A stretch of 64,000 nt of DNA from Candidatus Odyssella thessalonicensis L13 (lineage in GTDB: Bacteria; Pseudomonadota; Alphaproteobacteria; Paracaedibacterales; Paracaedibacteraceae): assembly GCF_000190415.1 (NCBI RefSeq), contig NZ_AEWF01000006.1, positions 7,501 to 71,500 of the forward strand. Reading direction: 5' to 3'. Under the pieces are notes generated by a model. The model saw only the letters and a list, made by a program, of their open reading frames with translations, was not told the DNA's origin and did not search any database. Position numbers and translations under genes: made by a program. Numbering within the stretch: position 1 is the stretch's first letter; each line of letters starts with the position of its first letter. This document shows positions 1-10,400 of the stretch, piece after piece.

Positions 1-2
1 TT

Positions 3-371
3 AACTTTAACAAGCTCAGAATAAAAGAACTCAATCACTCTAGCTGGTCAGAAAATGAGGATAAAGAAAGGGCACTTTTTACCAATATGCAGGCAAGATT
101 ATTCATTAATCCTAAACTTCTCTTAGATCCCAACTATATAATTATTAAGGATTACTATCTAAAGGAGCCAGCTCCGGAGAAATATAGAAAGTATAAACAG
201 GCCATCGATAAATTAGCTACCTTGATTTTAGAGGCTTACTTGAATAAGGAACACCAAGGAGAAGAAAATATCCTCAATCAAGACATAGACGGTTCACCAT
301 ATCCTTTACCAAAATTTCAAAAGATAATTCAAACCAAAGGTGAAGCATTAAATGCGGATAAGGGAATGTAA
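3..371 (+). CDS. C-terminal part of an unknown protein (runs off the left edge)
   Basis: The reading frame is open from the first complete codon of the window to a TAA ending at 371, so this is the last 122 residues of a longer gene. An internal Met at 87 is not a convincing start because the frame continues upstream and no ribosome site precedes it. The visible part is hydrophilic and rich in Lys, Glu, Asn and Leu, looks alpha-helical, and shows no membrane segment or recognisable catalytic motif. No family can be named. Coding potential is supported only by the uninterrupted frame and a neighbour-like composition. Confidence 0.55.
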   Translation, partial: NFNKLRIKELNHSSWSENEDKERALFTNMQARLFINPKLLLDPNYIIIKDYYLKEPAPEKYRKYKQAIDKLATLILEAYLNKEHQGEENILNQDIDGSPYPLPKFQKIIQTKGEALNADKGM

Positions 372-461
372 AGTGGGTCGTGCATTTAGTACGGCTAATA
401 AGGAACATATAAGCTTCAGATAGGTAAGGCAGGCTGTCTTACAGCGAGATATCTGTGAAAC

Positions 462-896
462 TTACCCCTGGCCCCACGCCCCTTTTTCATTTTGGCGCCA
501 ATAAGTTAGCTTTAATCCCTGCTCACGATAAGCCTTATAGCGCTCGCGGGCTGCTTGCACGCAAGCGGCATCATTGCCATCAAACATATCCATACATCGT
601 TTAAATTGCCCGGGTGCGACCATAATTCCATTAAGGATGATCACAATATCGGCGTTATTAACGTTATCAGAGGCAAGAGAAAGCCATATCGGATGCCGTA
701 AGGGATCACCGGTATAACCATGGGGTAAAAAAGCGGTCTGGGAAAAAGTCCACAAGATATTATTTAGGGCTTCTATACGCTCTTGCGTCTCGCAAACAAT
801 AAGCGCACGTAGCCCACTTTGATAAATCTTCTCAACTAACTTAGGCAACGCCTTATCTAAAGGCGTTGCAGTTAGATGATAGAAAGCGACCTCCAT
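462..896 (-). CDS. holC: DNA polymerase III chi subunit
   Basis: The 144-residue product matches the HolC family in length and pattern: an N-terminal beta strand leading into the segment LPKLVEKIYQSGLRALIV, a central WTFSQTAFLPHG stretch, then the ADIVIILNG strand. Chi links the clamp-loader complex to single-stranded DNA binding protein during replication. The start codon overlaps the stop of pepA (TAATG), with an AGGAG about nine bases upstream inside pepA, so the two are translationally coupled. The pepA-holC order is the usual alphaproteobacterial arrangement. Nothing is unusual about the gene. Confidence 0.93.
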   Translation of the reverse strand: MEVAFYHLTATPLDKALPKLVEKIYQSGLRALIVCETQERIEALNNILWTFSQTAFLPHGYTGDPLRHPIWLSLASDNVNNADIVIILNGIMVAPGQFKRCMDMFDGNDAACVQAARERYKAYREQGLKLTYWRQNEKGAWGQG

Positions 897-2380
897 TAGG
901 AGGCACTCCTTTCAATATGCTTCTTAACCCAATAATTTAACAGGCGAACACCGAAAGCAGTAGCTCCGGATTGGTGCAGGGATTTTGCTTTCTTGTCCCA
1001 GGCTGTGCCGGCAATATCTAAGTGGGCCCACTTGGTGCCATTCACAAAGCGCTGCAAGAATTGTGCTGCGGCAATACTGCCCGCATTACGGCCATTACCC
1101 AGATTTTTGACATCGGCAATAACAGAATCAATCTCTTTATCATAAGCTTCTGTTAACGGGAAACGCCATAGTTTTTCGCCAACAGTTTTTCCGCAATCAG
1201 CCAACATCGTGGCTAATTCGTCATCATTGGAGAACAGGCCAGCATGCTCTGTGCCTAATGAAATAATGATTGCCCCTGTTAGAGTGGCGAGATTAACCAT
1301 ATAGGCGGGTTTGAAACGATCTTGAGTATACCATAAAGCATCCGCCAGCACCAAGCGCCCCTCTGCATCCGTATTCAAGATCTCAATGGTCTGACCGGAT
1401 AGCGATTTAACAACGTCACCTGGGCGTTGCGCATTGCCATCTGGCATATTTTCAACCAATCCCATTACCCCAACAGCATTCACTTTGGCTTTACGGCCGG
1501 CCAGCGCTCGCATCACACCGAGCACGGCCCCGGCGCCACCCATATCCCATTTCATGTCATCCATATCTTGGGAGGGTTTAATTGAAATTCCACCAGTATC
1601 AAAGGTTACGCCTTTACCCACAAAAGCAATAGGTTGCGCCTCAGCAGAGTCCCCCTGCCATTGCATAACGACCAGCTTGGATTCTTTAGCACTGCCTTGT
1701 CCAACGCCCAACAAGGCATTGAAACCAAGTTTAGCAAGCTCTTGCTCGCCCATAACTTCAACCTTTACTCCCAATGCTTCAAGCTTCTTGGCTTCAGCTG
1801 CTAAGGTTTCAGGATAAATTACGTTTGGTGGCTCAGAGACCACATGGCGGGTTAAGAAGACCCCTTCGGCGACTTGTTCTAATTCTTTAAACTTTTCAGC
1901 GGCTTCTGCGGGTGTCTCAGTTAAGATGGAAACATGCTGAATTTGACAGAAATCTGTTTTCTTTTTCTTAGTAAAGTACTTAGGAAAGGACCAAGATTTC
2001 AACAATAAACCGCTTGCAACAACTCCACTTGACTTTGGATCTGATAAAGCGGGCAGATAAACAGCTGCTTTTTCATCTTGTTCGAGGCCAAATGTAGAAT
2101 AAATCTTAGCCCCTAATGATTCTTGCTCATAATGATCCTTGAGCTTTTCCTGGTCAGCAGCGATTAAATGAAGCTTGGTGAGGCCGGTGCCTTGCGGATA
2201 AGGAATGGTGACAACACTTCCTTTACGAAAATCAAATTCTTCTCTGCCGACAATAGTTTGCAGCTGTCCTGACATTTTATTGTCTAACTCAGCGATAAGT
2301 CCATCGACATCCTTAGAAACGACGACAACCGTTAAAACACCTGAAGTCGGAAGACTAGGCTTATTAAATTCGATTTTCAT
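896..2380 (-). CDS. pepA: Leucyl aminopeptidase (cytosol aminopeptidase, M17)
   Basis: A 494-residue M17 aminopeptidase. The family signature NTDAEGRLVLADAL is intact, as are the metal-binding stretch around VGKGVTFDTGGISIKP and the later GSIAAAQFLQRFV helix. The enzyme removes N-terminal residues from peptides in the cytosol using two metal ions and forms hexamers. The length is typical, with the N-terminal non-catalytic domain present (about residues 1-160). It is first in a two-gene unit with holC, whose start overlaps its stop. An AT-rich leader of about 100 bases separates it from the tRNA upstream. Confidence 0.97.
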   Translation of the reverse strand: MKIEFNKPSLPTSGVLTVVVVSKDVDGLIAELDNKMSGQLQTIVGREEFDFRKGSVVTIPYPQGTGLTKLHLIAADQEKLKDHYEQESLGAKIYSTFGLEQDEKAAVYLPALSDPKSSGVVASGLLLKSWSFPKYFTKKKKTDFCQIQHVSILTETPAEAAEKFKELEQVAEGVFLTRHVVSEPPNVIYPETLAAEAKKLEALGVKVEVMGEQELAKLGFNALLGVGQGSAKESKLVVMQWQGDSAEAQPIAFVGKGVTFDTGGISIKPSQDMDDMKWDMGGAGAVLGVMRALAGRKAKVNAVGVMGLVENMPDGNAQRPGDVVKSLSGQTIEILNTDAEGRLVLADALWYTQDRFKPAYMVNLATLTGAIIISLGTEHAGLFSNDDELATMLADCGKTVGEKLWRFPLTEAYDKEIDSVIADVKNLGNGRNAGSIAAAQFLQRFVNGTKWAHLDIAGTAWDKKAKSLHQSGATAFGVRLLNYWVKKHIERSAS

Positions 2381-2498
2381 AACTTTCCTTTCTTTTTTTG
2401 CTCCTGTTTTAGTTTTAGGACAATTCCTACCTCATTGCAATCTTCATGCTGAGCTTGAGGTGAATATTTATGGTATCTAGAAAGGAATAAAGGAGAAA

Positions 2499-2575
2499 TG
2501 GCGCACCCGAGACGATTCGAACGTCCGACCTTTGCCTTCGGAGGGCAACACTCTATCCAGCTGAGCTACGGGTGC
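2499..2575 (-). tRNA. tRNA-Arg (anticodon CCG)
   Basis: On the minus strand the acceptor arms GCACCCG and CGGGTGC pair over seven bases. The anticodon stem TTGCC/GGCAA encloses the loop CTCCGAA, giving anticodon CCG, which reads the Arg codon CGG. The T arm carries TTCGAAT between GGACG and CGTCT, with one G-T wobble. A G discriminator is followed by an encoded CCA (2499-2501). All cloverleaf parts are present, so it should be functional. Confidence 0.96.
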
Positions 2576-2679
2576 ATCTGATTCTTTATAGCCCATAAAG
2601 CGGCTCTTGCCAAAAGAAAATTTGTGCTGATGCGAATTTTAAGCCATGATGAGGCAAATCATTTGAAGGAACACTGGCC

Positions 2680-3084
2680 ATGCAACTTGATTCTCGCCTT
2701 GAGCAATCTTCTGAATTTATTGCTAATTTAAAGCTGTGCCAGCTGCGCCTTTCTAAAAACGCAGCCTTCCCCTGGTGCATTCTTATCCCTCAAAGAGATA
2801 ACATTATAGAAATTATAGATCTACCGTTGCAAGAGCAGCAGCTGCTTATGGAGGAAATGACCTTTATGTCGCAAGTTATGAGGGACATTTTTAAGCCAGA
2901 TAAGATTAATATTGCAGCCTTAGGAAACGTTGTACCGCAGCTGCATATCCATATTATTGCACGCTATACCACCGATCCTGCTTGGCCGAATCCTGTCTGG
3001 AATACTGTCCATAGCGATTACACAGAAGAAGGGCTATCGGCAAGAATTAATACTATTCACAAAGGTATACTTAGCAGCAGGTAA
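2680..3084 (+). CDS. HIT family nucleotide hydrolase/transferase-like protein
   Basis: A 134-residue protein with the histidine-triad signature QLHIHIIAR at about residues 87-95, preceded by GNVVP and followed by the DPAWPNPVW segment seen in many alphaproteobacterial HIT proteins. HIT proteins hydrolyse or transfer nucleoside phosphates such as dinucleoside polyphosphates or AMP-conjugates, with the central His forming a nucleotidyl intermediate. The ATG at 2680 gives the normal N-terminus with the LDSRLEQSS segment. It is divergent from the tRNA and appears to be a single-gene unit. The exact substrate cannot be read from the sequence. Confidence 0.9.
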   Translation: MQLDSRLEQSSEFIANLKLCQLRLSKNAAFPWCILIPQRDNIIEIIDLPLQEQQLLMEEMTFMSQVMRDIFKPDKINIAALGNVVPQLHIHIIARYTTDPAWPNPVWNTVHSDYTEEGLSARINTIHKGILSSR

Positions 3085-3269
3085 GATATTACAGACAGAC
3101 TATTTATTCTCGGTAGTTAATCTTTTCCATCACCCCTTTTGTATAAATCTCTTATTCTCTTAGACTAGTTGTGCGGGATCTAGTCAAGATTGATTAAAGT
3201 TGTCAAAACAGAAGCTTTTCTTACCTAGGCTAGTGGTCAGCCGCTAACTCTCAAACTAAGGATATCTTT

Positions 3270-4772
3270 ATGGTAAAAAAAGTTATATTCAGCAGTATCT
3301 TACTCTATTTTAATCTGTGTGCTGGAGAGAACGCCTTTCCAGGTAATCTATTAAGCACAACTGATTATGAGAAAGCATTTGATCCCACCATTTTACAAGG
3401 TTATGTGGACGTGCTGATGGCAGATGGATCAATCGAGAATATGCCGGAAGACTTAATTCAGGAAAAAGATAGGTTGGAAGAAATTGAGGCTATCACCAGC
3501 TTCGATGAAATATCTTATGACGACTATCTCCAGCAGCGGCAACTGATGGTCAACTCCTTGAAAGAGCAACTCAGAAAAGAGAAACGTTCAGCAGTATTGC
3601 GCCCTCTTAAAGAAGGTGCTCTATACCTTGCATTTGACGGCATTAGTACAAGTATGATCCTGTCAGTAATGTCCCCAGAGAGTGTGGGAGGGGGGTTTGG
3701 GTTATTTAATTTTTTAAGTATATTAGGGGTAACCATTAAGAATTCAACCCATGCCTTGTATCAATATTTTAGACCCGACCCTGATCCTCTTAGCCGATGG
3801 GAAGATAAATTCTGTGAATTGATGCCTTATATCCCTTCTGCTTTGTGGCAGCAAATTCGTGAAAAATTTACATTGGTCCGCAATAAGCATTGTAGATACA
3901 GCCAGGCAGCCGAGTTTTTCGATATAGTATTCAATTTACCCATGCTTCATCGTTATCCCTATACGCCGCCTCTTTCTCTCAAAGAGCTGAAGCAAGATTT
4001 CCCTCTCGTTCATCGTTTTATCGGAGAATTTTTTAAAGATTATGAGCAAGCAGATCCCGCCATTTCTAGCATTAGCTCAACTTGCAGAACATACTTGCGT
4101 AAACTGGCTTTAAATGAAGATGGCTTTGTTTGTCTTTATCTTGAAGGATCAGGCGGGATTGGCAAAACTTACTTTGCAAAGAAGCTTGTAAACCACTTAA
4201 ATAAGGTATCTTCTCACCCTATTCCTATGCAAGAAATCACTCTTAAAGATCACAAAGCTGATACTCTAGAAGGTAGTTCACTCAAACCCGGCCAAGTCTT
4301 ATCAGCATTGTCGCGAATCGGTAAAGAGAGTAGCCCGTTTGGCATTCTGATATTTGATGAAGCCACCTGGCTGAATGGCTCGCTAAATGAAAGTGCTAAG
4401 CGCTTATTTGAGCCTACCCTTGGCTCTTTTTCCGCAGACTATTTAGAAGGTCTCCAAGTCTCCTTCAAAGGATTCCTGCTGATCTTTATTAGCAATAAGC
4501 CTATTGAAGATGAAGCTTTAAAATCCCGTTTTATCCATGTCCCTTTCCCAAAGCTCAAAAAAGAGAGGTTAGTTGCAATGGCTCGAGCAACTCTTAGCAA
4601 TTATATAATCGGCACCCCCCTTCGCATTGAGGATGTAGAAAATGCTCTTGAAATTGAGGCGGCGCTTGAGCAAAGCACCACGATGCGCGATGTCACTGTT
4701 CAGTTCCCTATAGCCATAGAAAAAGTGATTGCCCGCAAGCACGATGATCAATTAACCTCCAGCAATAATTAG
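3270..4772 (+). CDS. Exported AAA+-like P-loop ATPase of unknown role
   Basis: A 500-residue protein that opens with a Sec-like signal sequence (VIFSSILLYFNLCAGENAF). A second hydrophobic stretch near residues 130-160 may be a membrane segment. The C-terminal half is AAA+-like: Walker A GSGGIGKT at about 293-300, Walker B ILIFDEAT at about 358-365, a sensor-1-like FISNKP near 410 and a candidate arginine finger in LKSRF. Finding a complete ATPase core behind an export signal is odd, because the periplasm lacks ATP. Delivery to a host compartment, or anchoring with the ATPase on the cytosolic side, are the options. No operon partner is apparent. The specific family is not recognised. Confidence 0.75.
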   Translation: MVKKVIFSSILLYFNLCAGENAFPGNLLSTTDYEKAFDPTILQGYVDVLMADGSIENMPEDLIQEKDRLEEIEAITSFDEISYDDYLQQRQLMVNSLKEQLRKEKRSAVLRPLKEGALYLAFDGISTSMILSVMSPESVGGGFGLFNFLSILGVTIKNSTHALYQYFRPDPDPLSRWEDKFCELMPYIPSALWQQIREKFTLVRNKHCRYSQAAEFFDIVFNLPMLHRYPYTPPLSLKELKQDFPLVHRFIGEFFKDYEQADPAISSISSTCRTYLRKLALNEDGFVCLYLEGSGGIGKTYFAKKLVNHLNKVSSHPIPMQEITLKDHKADTLEGSSLKPGQVLSALSRIGKESSPFGILIFDEATWLNGSLNESAKRLFEPTLGSFSADYLEGLQVSFKGFLLIFISNKPIEDEALKSRFIHVPFPKLKKERLVAMARATLSNYIIGTPLRIEDVENALEIEAALEQSTTMRDVTVQFPIAIEKVIARKHDDQLTSSNN

Positions 4773-4816
4773 AGTTAATATTTTTCAGCGGGCATGTTTT
4801 AAAGCATTACCATCAT

Positions 4817-4851
4817 ATGAAAAGCCCCAGCTTCTATATGAACGCTGGGGC
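4817..4851 (-). terminator. Intrinsic terminator of lepB
   Basis: Read on the minus strand, GCCCCAGC at 4851-4844 pairs with GCTGGGGC at 4831-4824 across a 12-base loop and is followed directly by TTTTC. This is a GC-rich eight-pair hairpin with a short T tract, placed about 40 bases past the lepB stop. Confidence 0.75.
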
Positions 4852-4888
4852 CACTTATATCTATATTGAGGCAGGTATAGTGAAGATC

Positions 4889-5662
4889 TTATTCGATGAC
4901 CTTAAGGATACGGTTAACTCGAATACCTGGAATCCATGCAAGTACGTCATACCACCGAGCCTCTGTTGAAAAGAACAGTATACGTGCGGGGCCTAGAAGG
5001 TGGTCTTCTGGAATGAAACCGAGCTCCTTCATATAGCGGCTGTCTTGAGAATGATGACGGTTATCGCCCATGACAAAGTAATGGCCTTCGGGAACTGTAT
5101 ATTCCGGGGTATTATCGACAGGGCCGGCCCCAAACGGGAGATCCATCAAAATTTCGTGAGTTTTACCATTTGGCAGAGTTTCCCGATAACGGGAATAAAC
5201 TTTTACAGAGTTATAGCGAGGATCTCTCAGCGTATAATCCTCAAGCTTTTCAAGTTTACAAGCAACGCCATTGATGTGTAAAATACCATTCTTAACTTGC
5301 ACTTTATCACCCGGCAACCCTACCACTCTTTTAATGTAATCCAAGGATTCATCAAAATAAATAGTCATCCGTAAGAAAATATTCTCCGTTTTCCCAACCG
5401 GGGCCCGGAAAACAGCAACTTGTCCTAAAGTGGGCTTGTCGTTTTCCATAAGCCGTCCTTGAAAGAGAGGAGGCGCGAAAGGAAATGAATAATTGCTATA
5501 GCCGTAAGTATATTTTGTAACAAATAGAAAGTCGCCAATCATCAAAGTAGGATACATCGACGCCGATGGAATGACAAAAGGCTGAAATAAAAATGTGCGA
5601 ATGATAACTGCAATAAACAGGGCCCCTAAGGTCCCTTTAATTTCCTTAATTAATCTATCCAT
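4889..5662 (-). CDS. lepB: Signal peptidase I
   Basis: A 257-residue type I leader peptidase. An N-terminal membrane segment (about residues 10-30) precedes the box with the catalytic Ser in PSASMYPTL (about S35). The catalytic Lys is in DYIKRVVGLPGDKV (about K111), and the structural box GDNRHHSQDSR lies near the C-terminus. The enzyme cleaves Sec and Tat signal peptides on the outer face of the inner membrane. That is relevant here because so many neighbouring genes encode signal-peptide proteins. The usual rnc partner is not next to it, so it appears monocistronic with its own terminator. Confidence 0.97.
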   Translation of the reverse strand: MDRLIKEIKGTLGALFIAVIIRTFLFQPFVIPSASMYPTLMIGDFLFVTKYTYGYSNYSFPFAPPLFQGRLMENDKPTLGQVAVFRAPVGKTENIFLRMTIYFDESLDYIKRVVGLPGDKVQVKNGILHINGVACKLEKLEDYTLRDPRYNSVKVYSRYRETLPNGKTHEILMDLPFGAGPVDNTPEYTVPEGHYFVMGDNRHHSQDSRYMKELGFIPEDHLLGPARILFFSTEARWYDVLAWIPGIRVNRILKVIE

Positions 5663-5873
5663 TAACTTATCCTTATATTTAGAAGCCCAAGTTGCACTTT
5701 AATTAAAAAGAAGCTTGATCTAAATGGCAAGAGTTTAGCTCCGATGTTGTTCTTATCCGAATGACGGGAAATCTAAAAGTATATAACCTTGTTTTTCTAA
5801 TGTCATATCAGATCTTCTCTGCCGATTGCACAAGCTTCACATTTTAATCATATCCGTCTAGCAATCAATTCCT

Positions 5874-7337
5874 TTAATCCATATAATTCTCTGTCAAATT
5901 ACTGAACTTCGTCAAGGCTCCATCGAAATAAAGTTTAACCGTACCCACCGGTCCATGACGCTGCTTGGCAATAATAACTTCCGCTTGTTTATACACGCGC
6001 TGCATTTCCTCTTGCCACTGAACGAATTTGTCAGTACCTTCAGGCGGACGACGGCGCTCAAGATAATATTCTTCACGGTACACAAACATCACCACGTCAG
6101 CATCTTGCTCAATGGACCCCGATTCACGTAAGTCTGACAACTGCGGCCGCTTATCTTCACGCTGTTCCACCGCACGCGATAACTGAGACAGAGCAATTAC
6201 TGGCACATCCAATTCTTTAGCGATTGCCTTAAGTCCGCGCGAAATATCAGAAATTTCATTAACGCGGCTATCGCTGCTCCGCTTTACTCCGCCCGCTTCA
6301 ATTAATTGCAGGTAGTCAATCACAATTAGTCCTAATCCATGTTGACGTTTTAAGCGGCGACAGCGGTTACGGATGGCGTTAACAGTGATGCCGGCGGTAT
6401 CATCAATAAATAACGGTAATTCTTGTAAGGTACGGGTAACTTCGACAAATTTTGGAAAATCTTCAGCTCTTATCTCACCGCGACGAATTTTGTCGGAAGA
6501 AACTTCAGATTCGGAAGCTAAAATACGAGCAGCCAGCTGTTCTGAGGACATTTCAAGAGAGAAAAACGCTACCGGTGCTCCATTAGGATCTTTTTCCAGG
6601 ACGGCCCTGGCGGCATTGAAGGCAATATTAGTAGCCAGCGTTGTTTTACCCATGGACGGGCGTCCAGCTAAGATAAGTAAGTCAGAGGGATGCAAACCAC
6701 CCAAATATTTGTCCATATCAATCAGGCCGGTTGTTACGCCAACGATATGCGAATCACGCTTGAAGGCCATTTCAGCTGTTTGCAGCGCATCAGTAATCGC
6801 CAAGCTAAAAGGCAAGAGGCCGCCGCCGGTTTGCCCCTTAGTTGCCAGATCAAAGAGCTGCTTTTCGGCTTGCTCGATTTGGCTGATAGCAGTGGTATCA
6901 AATTCATAAACTTTGGCATTACCACAGATATCTTGGCCAATTTTCAGTAACTCTCGGCGCAGGTATAAGTCATAAATCAGTTTGCCGTAATCAGCCGCAC
7001 TGTTCATCGATAACACCGAGTTGGCAATATCGACCAAATAGGCCGCTCCCCCGACCGGTTCTAAAGCCTTATCCCGATCAAAGTAATCTTTTAAGGTCAC
7101 AGGATCGGCAATCTGCCCGCGTTCAATAAAGCGGCAGATTCCTTCGAAGATCTTCGCATGAATCGCGTCAGCAAAGTGAAACGGTTTTAAAAAGTCTCCT
7201 ACCCGCTCCATCATGGTATTATCGAGCAATAATACTCCCAAAAGTCCCTGCTCTGCTTCCAAGTTATAAGGAGGAGCATCATCATTTTGGGGGGCAGTTA
7301 TAGAATTCGTTTTAAACAGAACAACCTCAGAAGACAT
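5874..7337 (-). CDS. dnaB: Replicative DNA helicase
   Basis: A 487-residue DnaB with the N-terminal helical domain (from NLEAEQGLLGVLLLD), the linker, and a RecA-like C-terminal motor. Walker A is GRPSMGKTT at about residues 225-233, the Walker B region is LGLIVIDYLQLI, and the DLRESGSIEQDADVV motif follows. DnaB is the hexameric helicase that unwinds the replication fork. The start at 7337 gives the expected length. No intein is present. It is separated from lepB by about 210 AT-rich bases and is divergent from the next gene. Confidence 0.98.
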   Translation of the reverse strand: MSSEVVLFKTNSITAPQNDDAPPYNLEAEQGLLGVLLLDNTMMERVGDFLKPFHFADAIHAKIFEGICRFIERGQIADPVTLKDYFDRDKALEPVGGAAYLVDIANSVLSMNSAADYGKLIYDLYLRRELLKIGQDICGNAKVYEFDTTAISQIEQAEKQLFDLATKGQTGGGLLPFSLAITDALQTAEMAFKRDSHIVGVTTGLIDMDKYLGGLHPSDLLILAGRPSMGKTTLATNIAFNAARAVLEKDPNGAPVAFFSLEMSSEQLAARILASESEVSSDKIRRGEIRAEDFPKFVEVTRTLQELPLFIDDTAGITVNAIRNRCRRLKRQHGLGLIVIDYLQLIEAGGVKRSSDSRVNEISDISRGLKAIAKELDVPVIALSQLSRAVEQREDKRPQLSDLRESGSIEQDADVVMFVYREEYYLERRRPPEGTDKFVQWQEEMQRVYKQAEVIIAKQRHGPVGTVKLYFDGALTKFSNLTENYMD

Positions 7338-7416
7338 ATTTTACTCACTTTAATCGAATATTAACCACACCATAGCACACTCATAAGTAATGAGGAAAAT
7401 CTTAGGTCGTGCCATA

Positions 7417-10400
7417 ATGCCTAAATTAATGAAATCCATCCTATGGAGTTTGACTCTACTAATCTGTCAACTTGCCTGGGCTGATCCAACCCTTGAGGGG
7501 GTATTGGTCGACCTACAACATGCTCCAGATGGCTCTCATTCTAATCTTTCCCTCGAGCGTTGTACAACAACTAAAAATTGCATTGATACCCTTCAGCAAA
7601 AACTGGGCCAGCTATTAAACACCTATAACCATCAATTAACAACGTTACCCCCCACCACACCGCCAAATGTTAAAAATCAACTAATTCGCAAGCATGAAGC
7701 CACACAAAAGCTCATGCAGCAGGCGCCCATTTTCCTGAGATCGCTGATATTTTATCCTCAAACTCTTATCTTTAAAAACTTATCACCTCAAGCTCAGTCT
7801 AGATACCGGCAAGGATATCGAGTGACGCTGCCTAACTTTAATACGGGTTTTAATCACTCCAATGCTGAGAGACTTTTTGCTGAGCTGCTGGGCGCCCAAA
7901 GTTCGCTCACCTCAAGAGATAAAACAATATTAGGATCCCTAAAACAAGAAATAAATTCTCATATTAACCAAGCTTCTGCTTTAGCCGCACCTACTTATGA
8001 AATTCGTCATATTCAAGGCTTAAAGTTTAATTATGATCATCTACTCATTTATATTCTTGGGAGATTGGAAACACAAGATTATGCGAAATTGAATCAGGAT
8101 TCTGCCTTACAATGGCAACTCAGTATCATTGATGAAGTTTTGGCTCAACTAACAAGTGATGACCCACATCTTCCTAAGCTACAACAATTACGCGCAACCA
8201 TTACTGCTGAAGCAGCAAAATTGCCCCTTTCTATGGGGAACCTTCTTCATCTTCTCCAAACACACGGCTTTAATATAACGCCGAGCCTAGTCAATCCGTC
8301 TCACAAGGAATGGTTGTCAGTAGCTCAGACTTTTCAACCAGCCAAGCCCCCAGAATTTCCCGCCCTCACTAACCTTGACAACCTGAAATTTGATTTGGTT
8401 ATTGGCGGTAAAACTTATCCTTTAACGGCAAAGAACATTTCGAGACCGTCAAATGAACCCCAGCGTTCTTATTCGCAAGTTCTCATTTATCAGGCCATGT
8501 CAGCGGCAGGACAAGCGGATTATCGCAGTGGTAAGCGTTATAATTTTGATAAAGTTGTGCTAGCTCAGAATTTATTTGCGCCGCTGAATATGAATAATGG
8601 AGACACCACCACTCAGCGCAGCTTAGAGAAGCTACGAGAACAAGTTGAACAAACGCTTAAAGCCGATCTACACCTTAATGTGGCGCCGCCTTACCAGATT
8701 ACTGAGATAAATGGTGCCCATTATAATTATGATCAGATATTGAATATGATCCTTCAAGAGATTGATGGCTTTGCTAACCGCCCTCAAGATCGCGAAGGTA
8801 ATACCCTTATCGATTTACGCATTATTGACAAATATTTACAGAACCTGAATCAGCAAGATGAAAGCTATCAGAAGTTATTATCTCTGCGCCAACAAGTAGA
8901 ATCGGGCTATGGTTCCAGCGCGAAGCCTAAAAAATCTCGTTCCCAGAAAATAGGGGAAGCGAGTCAGTCGCAACAAACGTGGCTGGCGATCAAACAGCAA
9001 TTAACCCCAACCAAGCCGCCTATCCCTGCCCAAATCACTAATCTTAAAGATATCAACGTTAAAATTATAGCAGCGGGTAAAACCTATAGTATCTCATTAG
9101 CAAAGGCTAATCCGCTTGCTTATACTCAGCGCCGTCTTTTTGGCTCTGCAAAGTATGGGGAAGCGAAAGCGCAGATCCTAACAGAGCTTACTCGTAACCT
9201 TAAATCTGTCAGCTGTAGTAGTCGGGAACAATGTCGTAAGGCTTATAATAAAGAGATTAAATCTATGAAAGCCAAATTTGGACAGCCGGGTTATGCAGCC
9301 ACTTATTATGGCTACAGCATTTATGGTCCTTTACCTGCGACTCAACCCGCCAATCAGAAATACCAAGAGGTTGACCAAGCCATTTTAGGCATGCTGGATG
9401 ATTTTGCTAATGTCATCAACAATGCCTTTAATCTGGATCGTCCTCATACAAAGCTTCTGATCTACAACAAGTTATCTCAGAAAGGTAAGAATAATCTTAC
9501 CAATGGTTTACGCATAAGCGATTTGCAAGAAGCGCGTATTTTCAAAACCAACAGGAGAGATAAAAAAACTAAAACTGACAACACAGCCATCTTTCAATCT
9601 TTACTCTCGGTATTTGGCCTGGGGCAGCCAGCCGCACCCGCCGCGCCCCCTGCTCAGCAAATCGACTATTCGGATGCAGAAGCAAAACTTCGACCTTATG
9701 TCCTATTTGATACCGATGATATTCTTATTTACACCATTCAGGCTTTAGGCCGTAATGGCTCCACTTGTCAAAACTACTCTGATTGTGCCGCCCAGGACTC
9801 CCAGATCATTGATAAGATTATTCGGCGATTAAATCCCAAGGATCCTGTTATTGATTTCTTACAAGACATCAAAAGGGATCTACAAAACGGCCAGAAAACT
9901 AGCCCTCTGGATTTAGACTCCATTGCCCAAGCCTTCCAAAAAGCCAATTATACCCCCCGGCTGAAGCTTGAATCACAAGATGAGAAAACATGGCAAAGCA
10001 TTGATACTCAAAGAACCAATAATCGCAAAACACCCGTTCCACCGCGCATTGCTAATGCTAAAAAGTTAATTGATTTCTATAATAAGCGCACCGGTAATAT
10101 CGCCCCTCCTGACCAGATTAGTCCAGACGACCTTACTGCCCTCATTGGCGGCGCCATCGGCGGAGCTCTGGGTGGTACCTTAGGAACCCCTCCTCTTAAC
10201 CCTATACCGGCGCCTGTTCCAGCCCCTGTTTATCCCCCAAGCAGTCCCCTACCCCAGCCCAGCTATCCGACGACTTCTCCAAATTATGCTTATAATTCCG
10301 CTCCGTATGCAGCACCGACTCCACCTTATCCGCGCCCGGGTTATGCGTACTCCCCTCCGCCCAACGACAGCGCTTATGGCGACCCGTATGATACCGAGGC

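Noticed and set aside
6373-6909. A 178-codon plus-strand frame inside dnaB
   Set aside because: Entirely antisense to a highly conserved gene whose motifs fix the real frame.
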